Part shown: positions 7,159 to 16,560 of the stretch, in pieces | Layout: each line of letters begins with the position of its first letter | Numbering within the stretch: the first letter of the stretch is position 1 | Source of the DNA: Rhodopirellula maiorica SM1 | Lineage (GTDB): Bacteria > Planctomycetota > Planctomycetia > Pirellulales > Pirellulaceae | Assembly: GCF_000346295.1 (NCBI RefSeq) | Contig: NZ_ANOG01001015.1 | Location: 1-34,675, forward strand | Direction: 5' to 3' | DNA: 34,675 nucleotides | The notes under the pieces: generated by a model | Databases searched by the model: none | What the model saw: the letters and a program-made list of their open reading frames with translations, nothing else | Told to the model about the DNA's origin: nothing | Program-made: the position numbers and the translations under genes

Positions 7159-10100
7159 CTAGACGACTTCCCAGCGACCGATCTGGCCGTCCCATAGGTC
7201 GACAAAGTACATCTCGCCGTCGAGCCCCTGACGCATATCGACCACGTACTGGGCTCCCGTGGTAAAGATAGACACGTCGGTCACGTTTCCATCGGCGTCC
7301 ACCGAGGCACGTCGCACAATGCCTTGGCCCAAATCGTTGAAGATGATGTCACCTTCGTACAGCAATCCAAGGTCGCCGCCGCGAATCACATCGCCCATCA
7401 CGATCGCATTGATTCCATCGCCGGCGTGGCTGAGCGAAATGATCGACGGAGTTGCTTCACCACCGTTTGCCAAAAACTGCTGTCCCGCAGGAAGTCCCAA
7501 GTAGCCTCCGGGCGTCACGATGTTGTATCCCTGTCCGCCTTCGTAATAGGGCCAACCAAAGTTGGTGCCTGGGTCGCCGGTGTTGATTTCTTCCCACGTG
7601 GTCCAACCAACATCGCCGATGAACAATCGCCCTGTGGCGTCGTCCACGGCGATGCGGAACGGGTTGCGTAGTCCCAGTTGATAGACTTTCGATCGATTCG
7701 CATCGGCGTCGCCATTGAAAAATGGATTATCCGCCAAACCCTCGCCTGTAAGCGGATCGATTCGCAGCACCTTTCCGGACAAACTATCGATGTCCTGAAC
7801 ACGCACCGCACGCGGATCCATTTGATTGTAACTGGCTCCATCACCGATCGAGACAAACAAACTGCCGTCGGGGGCGAACTCGAGCGACGCAATCGAATGC
7901 GTCGTACTATCGCTGTTGATAAAGTCTTGAATGTACGATCCGTCGGGATTTTGTCCCGCCGGCGGCTCGGCCATGTTCGTGACACTGTTGGTGAACGCGT
8001 TGAAGTTGTCCCACGTGCTCGCGTTGCCAAGCAGTATCGTTTCGGATCCGGCAACCATCGTCGTAAAGTTCGTGGCCTCGTCAAGCGTGATCCGCATCAA
8101 TTGCCCCACACGGTTCCCCGTTCCGTCAGGCCCCGCGTAGCCGTTACCGACATGATTCCAAACCTCCGGTGGATCGTAGGTATACAGCAAGTACATGTAG
8201 GGGTTGTTTTCCAAATCGGGATGCACGGCAACATCAAGCAAACCACGATCCGACACATTGTTGACGATCCGTGAGATGTCAATGATCGGAGCCGACACCA
8301 GTTGCCCATCGCGGTACACTTTGACGACTCCCGCTTTCTCGGACACGTACAGATTGCGACCATCGCCAGACCAATCGATCGCTGTCGGTTGGTTCAAACC
8401 GCTATGCACAATCTTTGTCTGGATTTCGCCGGTCGGCAGCACCCCGGGATCGGCAACCGGGGCCTGCGAGTTCATCCACCACGATTCAATTCGGTGGCGG
8501 TTAGGCCGGTCATAGTCGGCAGCGGAAAAGCCGACATACATTTGACTGCCAACGATCTGATCAAGTGCGACCGTCGCCCGGACGTTCGCCAAACCTGGCT
8601 TCTCGGGCGTATCGGAGACGTACACTGCGAGCACGTTACTGTCACCGTTGTAATCGACCCATGCGTAGTAGACGCCGCCCAGGTTGAGGTTGATCGGGGC
8701 CGGCGCCTGAGCCAGTGCGTTTTGCACATTTCCGTTCACGACGATTGCAATTTCATCGCCGTACTTGTCGAAACCATTTTTCCAAGTATCAAACTCGATC
8801 GCGACGCTGTTGGCCAGTCCACCGTAGCCGAGTCCATAGGATCCATACCCGATCGCATCCGAACCCGCCGCCGAATTTTGCATCACAAACGCAATACCAT
8901 CCGCCCCTCCGCTGCCCCAGCCCTGGTCCATCTGGAAGCTAAAACTGGTTTGGAACGAAGAGCTCGACGTGACATCGATCGAATTGGAATAGAACGCCGA
9001 ACCAGCTTGGTTGGCGGCATCGGACGTCAATTGCAGATAGCCGCCGCTGAACGACGCGTTTCCGTTGAGATTGATGAAATCGGGCGAGTTGAAATCAATA
9101 TAGGTCGGAAGTTGCTGCTCATCATCCAGGATCGAGATCGTCGCGGTTCGCGGCACGCCCAGCTCGGCATTGACGGGGTTGTCAATCGTTAAAACAAACG
9201 CCTCGAGTCCTTCTTCTAAATCATCGTTTAACAGCGGGACCCGGATTTCGGCATAGCGTTGCCCGGCTTCGAATTGCAGCACACCGCTGGTTTGCAAATA
9301 GTCATCGGATACGGTCGCCGCTTGGCTGCCGGTTTTGTCATAGGTTTGGTAGTTGATCGAAGCGGCACTGGATGCATTGCCCGTCCGAACGACTCCGATG
9401 ATTGCTTCGCCGGCCGATTCGTTCACGGTGATTTGCGAGGATTGCAATCCGAACGTGCCGGGACCACTGTTACTTGGATCATCGGGTAAATCGAGATTCA
9501 TCGACCACGACAAAATCTGATGCGCATTGGGCAGATTGTAATTGCTGGCGGTAAAGCCGACATAAAATTGGCTCCCCAGCGTGGCAGCCAAGTCGATGTT
9601 ACGCACCAGCGTCGGAGTGGTTGGCTTTTGGTCATTTTCAGACAGATAGACACGTAGCGTGTTGGTGATCCCATCGTAATCGACCCAGGCATAGCCCACG
9701 CTACCGGAGTTCAGATTGATCGGCGACGCGGCAGATCCCAGCGAGTTCTGAAAATCTCCATTTAGATTCACCGAGACCTCGTCGTTAAACAGATCCCAGC
9801 TGTTTTTCCAGGTATCGAATTCGATCGCAACGCTTTTGCCGATCCCCCCGTAACCGAGCCATCCTCCGTTTCCGCCGAGTGCCCCTTGAGCTTGCGGCGA
9901 ATTTTGTAGAACAAACGCAAATCCATCCGCCCCACTCGCTCTGGAGCCGCCGTTGATGGCGAAGGAAAAATTTGATTGGAACGAGGTATTACTGGTAAGC
10001 TCGATCGCGTTCTCATAAAAAGCTGATCCGGCTTGATAGGGAGCCGCCGAGGTGATTTGCAAACGCCCGTTTGTCACCGAGGCACTACCGTTGCGTGTGA

Positions 10101-12936
10101 TCAGGTCGTCGGTATTAAAGTTGGCAAAACTTGGCAGCGACTGCTCGTCATCCAAAATATTGACGACCGCGGATTGAACGCTGCCAAGCACCGCACCACT
10201 CGGATTGGAGAGCGAAACGGTGAACGATTCCAGCGACTCGGCGTCCGCATCATCAAGAATGTTGATCACAATCTCGGCGACAGATTGATTGACGCCAAAC
10301 GACAACGTTCCGCTTTTGGCAGTATAGTCGCTGCCTGCAATCGCGGTTTGATTGTTTGTTTCGTAGCGGACCGACGCCACCTGAGACAAATCCCCAGTGC
10401 GACGCACTTGCAGTACGACCTCGCCGTCATTTTCACCAACACTGACTCGGCTGCTGTCTAAAACAAATGTGGGCGACGGAGGCGTAGGAGCTTGTTCGTC
10501 CACGTCCATCGCCCAGGACACAATGCGATGCGCGTTGGGCAGGTTGTAGTTACTTGCGGTGAACCCGGCGTAAAACTGGCTACCAACCACTGCACGCAAA
10601 TCAATTTGAGTCGTCAAACTTGGTGACGCTGGGCGTTGGTTTGTATCGGAAACGTACACCGTCAATTGATTGGTTGTTCCGTCGTAATCCACCCATGCGT
10701 ATTTGACCGAGCCCGAGTTCAGATTCGTTGGTGCGACAACGGCGGCCCGTTGATTTTGAAAGTCACCATTGAGCGTGACTGCAATTTCATCATTAAATTG
10801 GTCCCAACCGTTTCGCCACGTATCAAATTCGATCGCAACACTTCGTGAGATGCCACCATACCCGAGCCATCCGGCGCCACCACCCAACGCACTACTTCCG
10901 CTAGGTGAGTTCTGCAGAACCAATGCAAAGCCGTCGGCACCACTGGCACCGACCCCGCCATTAATTTGAAAGGCAAAACTCGTTTGGAACGACGTATTCT
11001 CAGTGACGTTGATCGGCGAATTAAAGAAAGCTGATCCGACTTGGTAGGGCGAATCGGATGTGACCTGTAAGACACCTCCCGTGATCGACGCTCCGCCATT
11101 CAGATTGATTGGGTCTCCGGAGGCAAAGTTTGCGAAACTAGGCGTGGCTTGTTCGTCATCGAAAATCGTCACCGTCGTCGATTGACGCGTCCCCAACACG
11201 CCTGCGTCGGGATCACTCAACGAGACTTGAAACGATTCGGCCGACTCGGTTTGATCATCATCCAAGATGGTCAATTGAACCTGAACAACCGATTGGTTGG
11301 CTGCAAAATTGGCGATGCCGCTAACCGCAGTGTAGTCGCTGCCGGCGGTTGCCGATTGGTTGCTGCTTTGGTAGCGAACCGAACCGGCTTGCGAAATGTC
11401 ACCGGTTCGCACGATTTGGAATTGAGTTGTCCCGGCCGATTCCCCTACCGAAATCTGACTTTGTCCGACTGCGTACGTAGTGACGCCACCGTTGCCATAG
11501 TCATCCTGGATATCCATCGACCAAAATCCGATTTTATGAGCATTCGGCAAGTTGTAATTGCTGGCGGTGAATCCGGCAAAGAAACGATCACCAAGCTGAG
11601 CTTGCAAGTCCACGTTGGTGACCAGCGATGCGGTGTTCGGTTTGCTATTGGAATCAGAAACGAAAACGCTAAGCGTATTGGTCGCTCCGTCGTAATCGAT
11701 CCACGCATAGCCGACGGAGCCTGAATTGAGGTTCATGGGCGACTGCGATGCAGCGACTGGCGTTTTGAAGTCGCCATTGAGGGTAACCGCGATCTCGTCG
11801 CCAAATTGATCCCAGCTATTTTTCCATGTATCCAGCTCGATCGCGACGCTACGTGAAATACCTCCATATCCCAACCAACCTGCATTGCCGCCCACGGCGT
11901 CGGCACCCGGCGGCGAGTTTTGTAGGACAAAGGCGAGCCCGTCGGCGCCACCCACGCCGGCTCCCCCGTTCATCTCGAACGAGAAGCTGGTTTGAAACGA
12001 CGTGTTTTGGCTGAGCGTGACGGGAGTCGCAAAGAATCCGGATCCGGCTTGGTACATCGCCGCCGAGGTTAGCTGCAACTTACCGTCACCGCTGATCGAA
12101 GCCCCGCCATTGAGGTTGATGGAATCGGCCGACGAGAAACGGTCGAGGTTTACCAACGACGTATTGACCGGCAGCGTATGTTGGTAGCGTGCCAAAACGG
12201 TGGCTTGAAATGCGAGTCCCGATTCGATTTGACCGATCGTCTTTTCAAGCGTCCAATTCGCTCCCAGCGTTCTCGCCCCGCTGGTGTCGATCGACGCCGC
12301 CACGTCGGCGCCGGTCAATTTGGCGATGCTTTGCATCAACGCTTCGCCGCCACTGCCCGAGCCCACCTCGCATCCATACAGCAGAATGTCGGCGTTGGGT
12401 GCGAGCGAAAACGACCACTTGGCCAATTGATCCGCACGAGCAGAAACCGCTGCGGCGTCGAGGATCTCGCCTGCGAGTTGCAGTTGCCCGGCGGCTCCAT
12501 GGCTGACAATGTGAATCGACGCAACATGATGCCGACGTGCAAGTGTCTCGGTGATCTGTGAGATTGCATCTTGGTTGGCCGACAACAGGACAACTTCGGC
12601 ATCAGGCGAAGCGGCGCTGGCAAGCAGATCGCCGTCGGCGACGGCCGAATCGACAAACACAATGCTGCGTGTCGAAATCGAATCTCTGGCATTCTCGCTG
12701 GTGACGTTCCCGCTGCGATTGACGTTCGTCGTTGCCGCGTCGGCCGGTGATGAAACCGCACTCTCCGCAGGTGGTCCGACCTCGACAAAATCGACGGATG
12801 TAGCGACCGCAGCACCTGCGTCGCCGGCAAGCAACACGCGTGGCTCTAATGCAGCCAGCGTCCAAGTCAAACGATCACGACGCTGAGTCCGGCAGCGGGT
12901 GGCGGACAATCTACGACGTCGCAGCGGGGGAAGCAT
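7159..12936 (-). CDS. Giant secreted protein: DUF4347, four L-type lectin domains, three Calx-beta domains, glucose/sorbosone dehydrogenase-like domain
   Basis: From the ATG at 12936 the protein has 1925 residues. A GGAG nine bases upstream decides this start over a TTG eight codons earlier. After an Arg-rich n-region comes the planctomycete export-associated motif LEPRVLLAGD (30-39). DUF4347 spans about 90-254 with a His-Gly (HGAAG) and a Gly-Cys (YGCEVG) motif. Four L-type lectin-like modules (about 257-482, 599-814, 937-1150, 1277-1492) share ADGxAFVxQNS, GYGG and VAIExDTWKN, which in this fold carry metal and sugar contacts. Three Calx-beta domains (about 487-597, 822-932, 1160-1275) separate them. 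The last 420 residues resemble PQQ-type aldose dehydrogenases (GLLDVAVHPD, IGDGASYN, GLRNPFRIAVD, GTNFGWPYYEG). I infer an exported carbohydrate-binding protein with a sugar-oxidising or purely structural beta-propeller end. The final lectin joins the propeller without a Calx-beta linker. It is transcribed divergently from glf. Confidence 0.93.
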   Translation of the reverse strand: MLPPLRRRRLSATRCRTQRRDRLTWTLAALEPRVLLAGDAGAAVATSVDFVEVGPPAESAVSSPADAATTNVNRSGNVTSENARDSISTRSIVFVDSAVADGDLLASAASPDAEVVLLSANQDAISQITETLARRHHVASIHIVSHGAAGQLQLAGEILDAAAVSARADQLAKWSFSLAPNADILLYGCEVGSGSGGEALMQSIAKLTGADVAASIDTSGARTLGANWTLEKTIGQIESGLAFQATVLARYQHTLPVNTSLVNLDRFSSADSINLNGGASISGDGKLQLTSAAMYQAGSGFFATPVTLSQNTSFQTSFSFEMNGGAGVGGADGLAFVLQNSPPGADAVGGNAGWLGYGGISRSVAIELDTWKNSWDQFGDEIAVTLNGDFKTPVAASQSPMNLNSGSVGYAWIDYDGATNTLSVFVSDSNSKPNTASLVTNVDLQAQLGDRFFAGFTASNYNLPNAHKIGFWSMDIQDDYGNGGVTTYAVGQSQISVGESAGTTQFQIVRTGDISQAGSVRYQSSNQSATAGSDYTAVSGIANFAANQSVVQVQLTILDDDQTESAESFQVSLSDPDAGVLGTRQSTTVTIFDDEQATPSFANFASGDPINLNGGASITGGVLQVTSDSPYQVGSAFFNSPINVTENTSFQTSFAFQINGGVGASGADGFALVLQNSPSGSSALGGGAGWLGYGGISRSVAIEFDTWRNGWDQFNDEIAVTLNGDFQNQRAAVVAPTNLNSGSVKYAWVDYDGTTNQLTVYVSDTNQRPASPSLTTQIDLRAVVGSQFYAGFTASNYNLPNAHRIVSWAMDVDEQAPTPPSPTFVLDSSRVSVGENDGEVVLQVRRTGDLSQVASVRYETNNQTAIAGSDYTAKSGTLSFGVNQSVAEIVINILDDADAESLESFTVSLSNPSGAVLGSVQSAVVNILDDEQSLPSFANFNTDDLITRNGSASVTNGRLQITSAAPYQAGSAFYENAIELTSNTSFQSNFSFAINGGSRASGADGFAFVLQNSPQAQGALGGNGGWLGYGGIGKSVAIEFDTWKNSWDLFNDEVSVNLNGDFQNSLGSAASPINLNSGSVGYAWVDYDGITNTLRVYLSENDQKPTTPTLVRNIDLAATLGSQFYVGFTASNYNLPNAHQILSWSMNLDLPDDPSNSGPGTFGLQSSQITVNESAGEAIIGVVRTGNASSAASINYQTYDKTGSQAATVSDDYLQTSGVLQFEAGQRYAEIRVPLLNDDLEEGLEAFVLTIDNPVNAELGVPRTATISILDDEQQLPTYIDFNSPDFINLNGNASFSGGYLQLTSDAANQAGSAFYSNSIDVTSSSSFQTSFSFQMDQGWGSGGADGIAFVMQNSAAGSDAIGYGSYGLGYGGLANSVAIEFDTWKNGFDKYGDEIAIVVNGNVQNALAQAPAPINLNLGGVYYAWVDYNGDSNVLAVYVSDTPEKPGLANVRATVALDQIVGSQMYVGFSAADYDRPNRHRIESWWMNSQAPVADPGVLPTGEIQTKIVHSGLNQPTAIDWSGDGRNLYVSEKAGVVKVYRDGQLVSAPIIDISRIVNNVSDRGLLDVAVHPDLENNPYMYLLYTYDPPEVWNHVGNGYAGPDGTGNRVGQLMRITLDEATNFTTMVAGSETILLGNASTWDNFNAFTNSVTNMAEPPAGQNPDGSYIQDFINSDSTTHSIASLEFAPDGSLFVSIGDGASYNQMDPRAVRVQDIDSLSGKVLRIDPLTGEGLADNPFFNGDADANRSKVYQLGLRNPFRIAVDDATGRLFIGDVGWTTWEEINTGDPGTNFGWPYYEGGQGYNIVTPGGYLGLPAGQQFLANGGEATPSIISLSHAGDGINAIVMGDVIRGGDLGLLYEGDIIFNDLGQGIVRRASVDADGNVTDVSIFTTGAQYVVDMRQGLDGEMYFVDLWDGQIGRWEVV

Positions 12937-12945
12937 GGCGTTTGA

Positions 12946-12949
12946 CTCC
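12946..12949 (-). promoter_or_regulatory. Ribosome binding site deciding the giant-protein start
   Basis: GGAG on the minus strand, nine bases before the ATG at 12936. The in-frame TTG at 12960 would put this site inside the coding region, so the ATG is preferred. Confidence 0.6.
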
Positions 12950-13222
12950 AAAAAGCACAAACTAATTTGAAAGAGAGGGCAAGTGATCGGATAAGAAGGA
13001 CTTCACACGTTATAGCGAATTTTCCGACGACTTATTGTCACCCAACATGACACTCGCCAAAACAACGAAAGTCAAGGTTTTTGTTCAAGCATTCATCACA
13101 ATCCGGACGAAGCTGACCGTTAGGAAGTGCGCGATCGCTACCTTCGGAATGACTCATCCGACTGATGACATCGGTGTGCTCTATCGCCACAAATTCGCCA
13201 GAATGGCTGAAGTGAGACAAGG

Positions 13223-14368
13223 ATGTATGACTACGTAATCGTGGGAGCCGGATTCTTTGGTTCGGTCTTCGCAAGACGGATGACCGACGCAGGGTCAAAG
13301 TGTCTGGTGATCGAAAAACGGAGCCATATCGCAGGAAACTGCTATACCGACGACGTCGGCGGCATCCACGTTCATCAATACGGCCCCCATATCTTTCATA
13401 CCAATGACGAAGGCGTCTGGAACTTTGTCAATCAATTCGCGCGCTTCAGTCGATTCAGCTATCGCCCCAAAGTCAATTTCCGGGGTCGGATGCTCTCTTT
13501 CCCGATCAATTTGACAACACTGCATCAACTGTGGGGCGTCAAAACACCCCAGGAAGCCGAGCAGCGGCTGGCCGCCGAACGTGTGCCAATTGAATCCCCC
13601 GCCAATCTCGAAGAATGGGTGTTGTCACAAGTCGGCCAGGAAATCTACGAAACGTTTGTCTACGGCTACACCAAAAAACAGTGGGGCCGCGAACCCAAAG
13701 AATTGCCCAGCTCGATCATTCGCCGCTTGCCGATTCGATTGACCTGGAACGATGACTATTTCAACGACCGATTCTGTGGGATCCCCGAAGGCGGCTACAC
13801 CCAATTGTTCAAGAAACTGTTGGCAGGAATCGCGGTGGAAACCGACGTCGACTTCCTGAGTGATCGCAGCCGATTCGAATCACTTAGCAAACGCAACGTC
13901 TACACCGGCCCGCTGGATCGATTGTTCGAATACCAACTCGGAGCCCATGATTGGCGTGGGCTGAGATTCGAACAACAAGTCATCCAAGTCCCCGATCATC
14001 AGGGGATCGCGGCCATCAATTACACCGACGCTGAAACGCCGTACACACGCTGTGTCGAGCACAAACATTTTGATCCTGTGCAAAGCGACCATACCGTGAT
14101 CACGCACGAGTACCCTTCGGATTGGAAGGTGGGCGACGAGATGTACTATCCCGTCAATAACGAACAGGGCGAACGATTGCAGCAGCGTTATGTCGCGATG
14201 TTGCCGGACAACTATTTGATCGGGGGACGCTTGGCAACGTATCGCTATTACGACATGCACCAAGTGATCGCTTCGGCAATGCACTTGGCGGACAAGGAAA
14301 TCTCGCGTCGGTCGGGACGCATCCTACAAATACCCGAGCATGCATCGCCGATTCGACGAGCGGCCTAA
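13223..14368 (+). CDS. glf: UDP-galactopyranose mutase
   Basis: Glf is a flavoenzyme that interconverts UDP-galactopyranose and UDP-galactofuranose, supplying Galf for surface polysaccharide. The 381-residue protein begins with the FAD-binding MYDYVIVGAGFFG and follows the bacterial family almost end to end: EKRSHIAGN at 31-39, YGPHIFHTND at 53-62, MWGV-like LWGVKTPQEAE near 103-113, KKQWG with Trp154, GIPEGGYT at 186-193, PYTRCVEHKHF with Arg276, and GGRLATYRYYDMHQ at 334-347. The two Arg residues that hold the UDP-sugar phosphates (Arg172 and Arg276 here) are present. Compared with E. coli Glf it has a C-terminal tail of about 20 extra residues ending IRRAA. The stop lies 73 bases before the start of the next gene on the same strand, so the two probably form an operon. 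The promoter must lie in the 286-base divergent spacer. Confidence 0.97.
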   Translation: MYDYVIVGAGFFGSVFARRMTDAGSKCLVIEKRSHIAGNCYTDDVGGIHVHQYGPHIFHTNDEGVWNFVNQFARFSRFSYRPKVNFRGRMLSFPINLTTLHQLWGVKTPQEAEQRLAAERVPIESPANLEEWVLSQVGQEIYETFVYGYTKKQWGREPKELPSSIIRRLPIRLTWNDDYFNDRFCGIPEGGYTQLFKKLLAGIAVETDVDFLSDRSRFESLSKRNVYTGPLDRLFEYQLGAHDWRGLRFEQQVIQVPDHQGIAAINYTDAETPYTRCVEHKHFDPVQSDHTVITHEYPSDWKVGDEMYYPVNNEQGERLQQRYVAMLPDNYLIGGRLATYRYYDMHQVIASAMHLADKEISRRSGRILQIPEHASPIRRAA

Positions 14369-14430
14369 ATCCAAAACGGCTCGTCCGTCCCCCGTGGCGA
14401 TTCCGGAACGCCGCACCAAGCGAATCTTGT

Positions 14431-14434
14431 GGAG
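14431..14434 (+). promoter_or_regulatory. Ribosome binding site deciding the start of the gene after glf
   Basis: GGAG seven bases before the ATG at 14442. The frame is open further upstream to an ATG at 14340 inside glf, but that start has no such site. Confidence 0.65.
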
Positions 14435-14441
14435 AAACAAA

Positions 14442-15371
14442 ATGCAGCGAGAGCAAAACCAATCAACGCAGCTTCCATGCCAAGCTCGCCCTACAATCTC
14501 GCTTGCCAATCGGTTCTCGGCACTGAAGCACCGTTTGCAAGGCAAACCCAATGTGCGGCCAATCGGGGCCTACCCCAGTTCGATAATCGATAGCCAGGGA
14601 TGTGAATTTGGCTATGAAATGTTCTACCACGTCCCCTACGCTTACCATCTTGCAAAAATCGGTTGCCTGCAACGCACCGTCAGCTGTCTGGGGACCGAGT
14701 GTTTCTACTTTTTCTCACCCGACCATCACGAACGGTACGACCGACGTCAGTTTGTGAAGTACATGGATTCGATTGCTCAGCAACCGCACGAGAGCCCTGA
14801 TGCGAATCGCTGGGAACCGCCCAATTTCGCGGTACATTACCGCAACAAAATCGAGCTAAATTTTCCCAAACCACTGTTGCTGGTTTTCAACAAGTACAAC
14901 ATCGAATGGGATCATCCTCCGATCAACTTTTTGTCCAAACCGTTCCTCGATCGTGTCGTTCAAAAAGCAAGTGATCGTTTTAGCATCGTCTATCTACGTC
15001 CCACATCTCACATCGTTCACGATCATATGCCGGTTGGAAATTTGAACGAGAAAGAGCAACTACGTGAGCAGGGCGTCGTGCTGGCCGAAGAGCTTTACGA
15101 AAACTATCGACACATTTCGTTCAATGAATTCCAGCTTTGCCTGCTCGCGAATTCACAGCACAGAATTTCAGTCCAGGGCGGTGCCGCCTACATGAACGCG
15201 TTGTTCCCGGGCCAATTGATGCTGCTGCATCGCTATGGCGGTGAGCAACTGCATGGCAACTACGTTGATTTCCCACGGATGGGCGTGACCGATTTCACGG
15301 TCCACAACAACGAGTTCGATATGTTGGACCGGCTGGACTACTTCAAATGCTCGGCCCGCAACGCGGCCTAA
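14442..15371 (+). CDS. Unknown protein linked to glf, glycosyltransferase-like C-terminus
   Basis: I do not firmly recognise this 309-residue protein. It has no signal peptide or membrane segment. A basic, polar first 40 residues is followed by a compact region starting CEFGYEMFYHVPYAYHLAKIG, rich in aromatic residues. Near the end, FNEFQLCLLANSQHRISVQGGAAYMNALFPG (227-257) resembles the C-terminal nucleotide-sugar site of GT-B or GT61-like glycosyltransferases, where a Gly-Gly/Ala-x-x-N-x-L-F loop holds the donor. Its place 73 bases after glf, on the same strand, fits a role in using UDP-galactofuranose, but that is inference. It ends SARNAA, close to the RRAA tails of its neighbours. A structure-based search would be the deciding test of the fold. 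Confidence 0.75.
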   Translation: MQREQNQSTQLPCQARPTISLANRFSALKHRLQGKPNVRPIGAYPSSIIDSQGCEFGYEMFYHVPYAYHLAKIGCLQRTVSCLGTECFYFFSPDHHERYDRRQFVKYMDSIAQQPHESPDANRWEPPNFAVHYRNKIELNFPKPLLLVFNKYNIEWDHPPINFLSKPFLDRVVQKASDRFSIVYLRPTSHIVHDHMPVGNLNEKEQLREQGVVLAEELYENYRHISFNEFQLCLLANSQHRISVQGGAAYMNALFPGQLMLLHRYGGEQLHGNYVDFPRMGVTDFTVHNNEFDMLDRLDYFKCSARNAA

Positions 15372-15409
15372 CGCCCACTCTGAATTGAGTGCTTGATACG
15401 GCTTATTGA

Positions 15410-15520
15410 AAAACGGCATTGATGAGCCGTGGGCCGTAAGGCACCGGGTAATGCGTGGAACCCGACCGCTGACGCGCGAGCGGCTCAATAAATCAACAAG
15501 CCGCGAGCGGCCAAACGGCT
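15410..15520. repeat. GC-rich intergenic repeat-like stretch
   Basis: Between the convergent ends of the glf-linked gene and the glycosyltransferase. It contains a 10-base direct repeat CGCGAGCGGC (15475-15484 and 15492-15501) and a small hairpin CCGCT/AGCGG (15466-15483). The composition differs from the AT-richer spacers elsewhere. It could be a REP-like element or a weak bidirectional terminator. The rest of the 265-base spacer shows nothing clear. Confidence 0.4.
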
Positions 15521-15636
15521 AACGGGAATTCACCCAATGATTCCTGACTCCCTGCTCTCGCATAACGGGCAAAGCGTCACCGCAGGGCTCGTGTCCTTCC
15601 CAGGACATTCGAAACGCCGAAGTTATTCCGAACGTT

Positions 15637-16560
15637 CTAAGCGGCACGACGCGTCAGCGGTGCGTATTGCCGAGCGAACTGGATGACGTGGCGGAACCGC
15701 AATTTGCCGCGACTGAACATCATCCGATCGGTTGCCAGATCCTTTTCGACCGACCGGCTCACATGTTTCGGATGCTCGAGCGTCTGAAATTCGTACGTGG
15801 GCAAATTCTCAAACGGGCTCGAGTGGGCTGTGTGAGTCGCGTCTTCGCCGAAACCAATATTAGACACCAGGTTCTTGGTTGGTAGCGCGGTCAAACCGTG
15901 GTTCATCCAACACGCCAACAGCCAAGTGAAATCCCAGGTATCGATTTTGCCCTCGTAAACACGGTCAAACGTCCGCGTCCAATAATCTCGTTCGCTCAAC
16001 GAGTGACAAAACGTTTGTAAGCCATCGCGATCGCGAAAATCGGGCCATGCCTCGAGCGTGCCTTCGAAATGCTGCCAAGCACGACGCCACGTCGCCCAGC
16101 CCCAACAGTGCAGATATTTCGAGAAGTAATAAGAATCTGCCCGGTCAGGTTTCCCCCGCTGAAAATTGTCGCCGCTGATCGCCATCACGCGAGTGTCATC
16201 GCGGTAGCGATCGAGCAGTTCGCCGCAAAAACGAAAAAAGGTTTGGTTGGGGACGCAGTCGTCTTCCAAAATGATCGCTTGTTCGACCTGTTGAAACACC
16301 GCTGTGATGCCGCTGCTAACGCGTTTGGCACAGCCTAAATTGGTATCCGAATAGATGCGTCTGATTTCGCAGGGCCAATCAACCTGCTCGGCGATTTGCC
16401 GCGACTGCGCTACCAACTCGGCTTCACCGTTTCGCTCGACTCGGGGGCCATCGCTGATAATGAACAAGATCCTAGGACGCGCCTGTCGAATCGCCTCAAA
16501 CGATTGCCGCGTCTGCTTAGGACGGTTGAAAACGATAAAGGCGACCGGTGTGTCGAGCAT
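15637..16560 (-). CDS. GT-A fold glycosyltransferase family protein
   Basis: This 307-residue protein begins directly with the GT-A nucleotide-binding strand TPVAFIVFNRPKQTRQSFEAI (4-24), as in family 2-like and GT13-like transferases that move a sugar from a nucleotide-sugar to a glycan. The metal-binding DxD-type site is ILEDDC (Glu99-Asp100-Asp101). SDTNLGCAKRVSSGI (71-85) and a Trp-rich acceptor region, YLHCWGWATWRRAW (149-162), match a family also seen in cyanobacterial and proteobacterial capsule regions. No membrane segment is present, so it would work at the cytosolic face. It converges on the glf pair and is divergent from the secretion genes with a 218-base spacer. The C-terminus is LTRRAA. 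Donor and acceptor sugars are unknown. The ATG at 16560 has no clear ribosome binding site, but the fold begins at once, so a later start is unlikely. Confidence 0.88.
   Translation of the reverse strand: MLDTPVAFIVFNRPKQTRQSFEAIRQARPRILFIISDGPRVERNGEAELVAQSRQIAEQVDWPCEIRRIYSDTNLGCAKRVSSGITAVFQQVEQAIILEDDCVPNQTFFRFCGELLDRYRDDTRVMAISGDNFQRGKPDRADSYYFSKYLHCWGWATWRRAWQHFEGTLEAWPDFRDRDGLQTFCHSLSERDYWTRTFDRVYEGKIDTWDFTWLLACWMNHGLTALPTKNLVSNIGFGEDATHTAHSSPFENLPTYEFQTLEHPKHVSRSVEKDLATDRMMFSRGKLRFRHVIQFARQYAPLTRRAA

Noticed and set aside
8302-9192. 296-codon open frame on the plus strand
   Set aside because: It lies wholly antisense to the lectin-rich giant gene, whose domains are clear; the translation is His/Arg-rich and shows no family.
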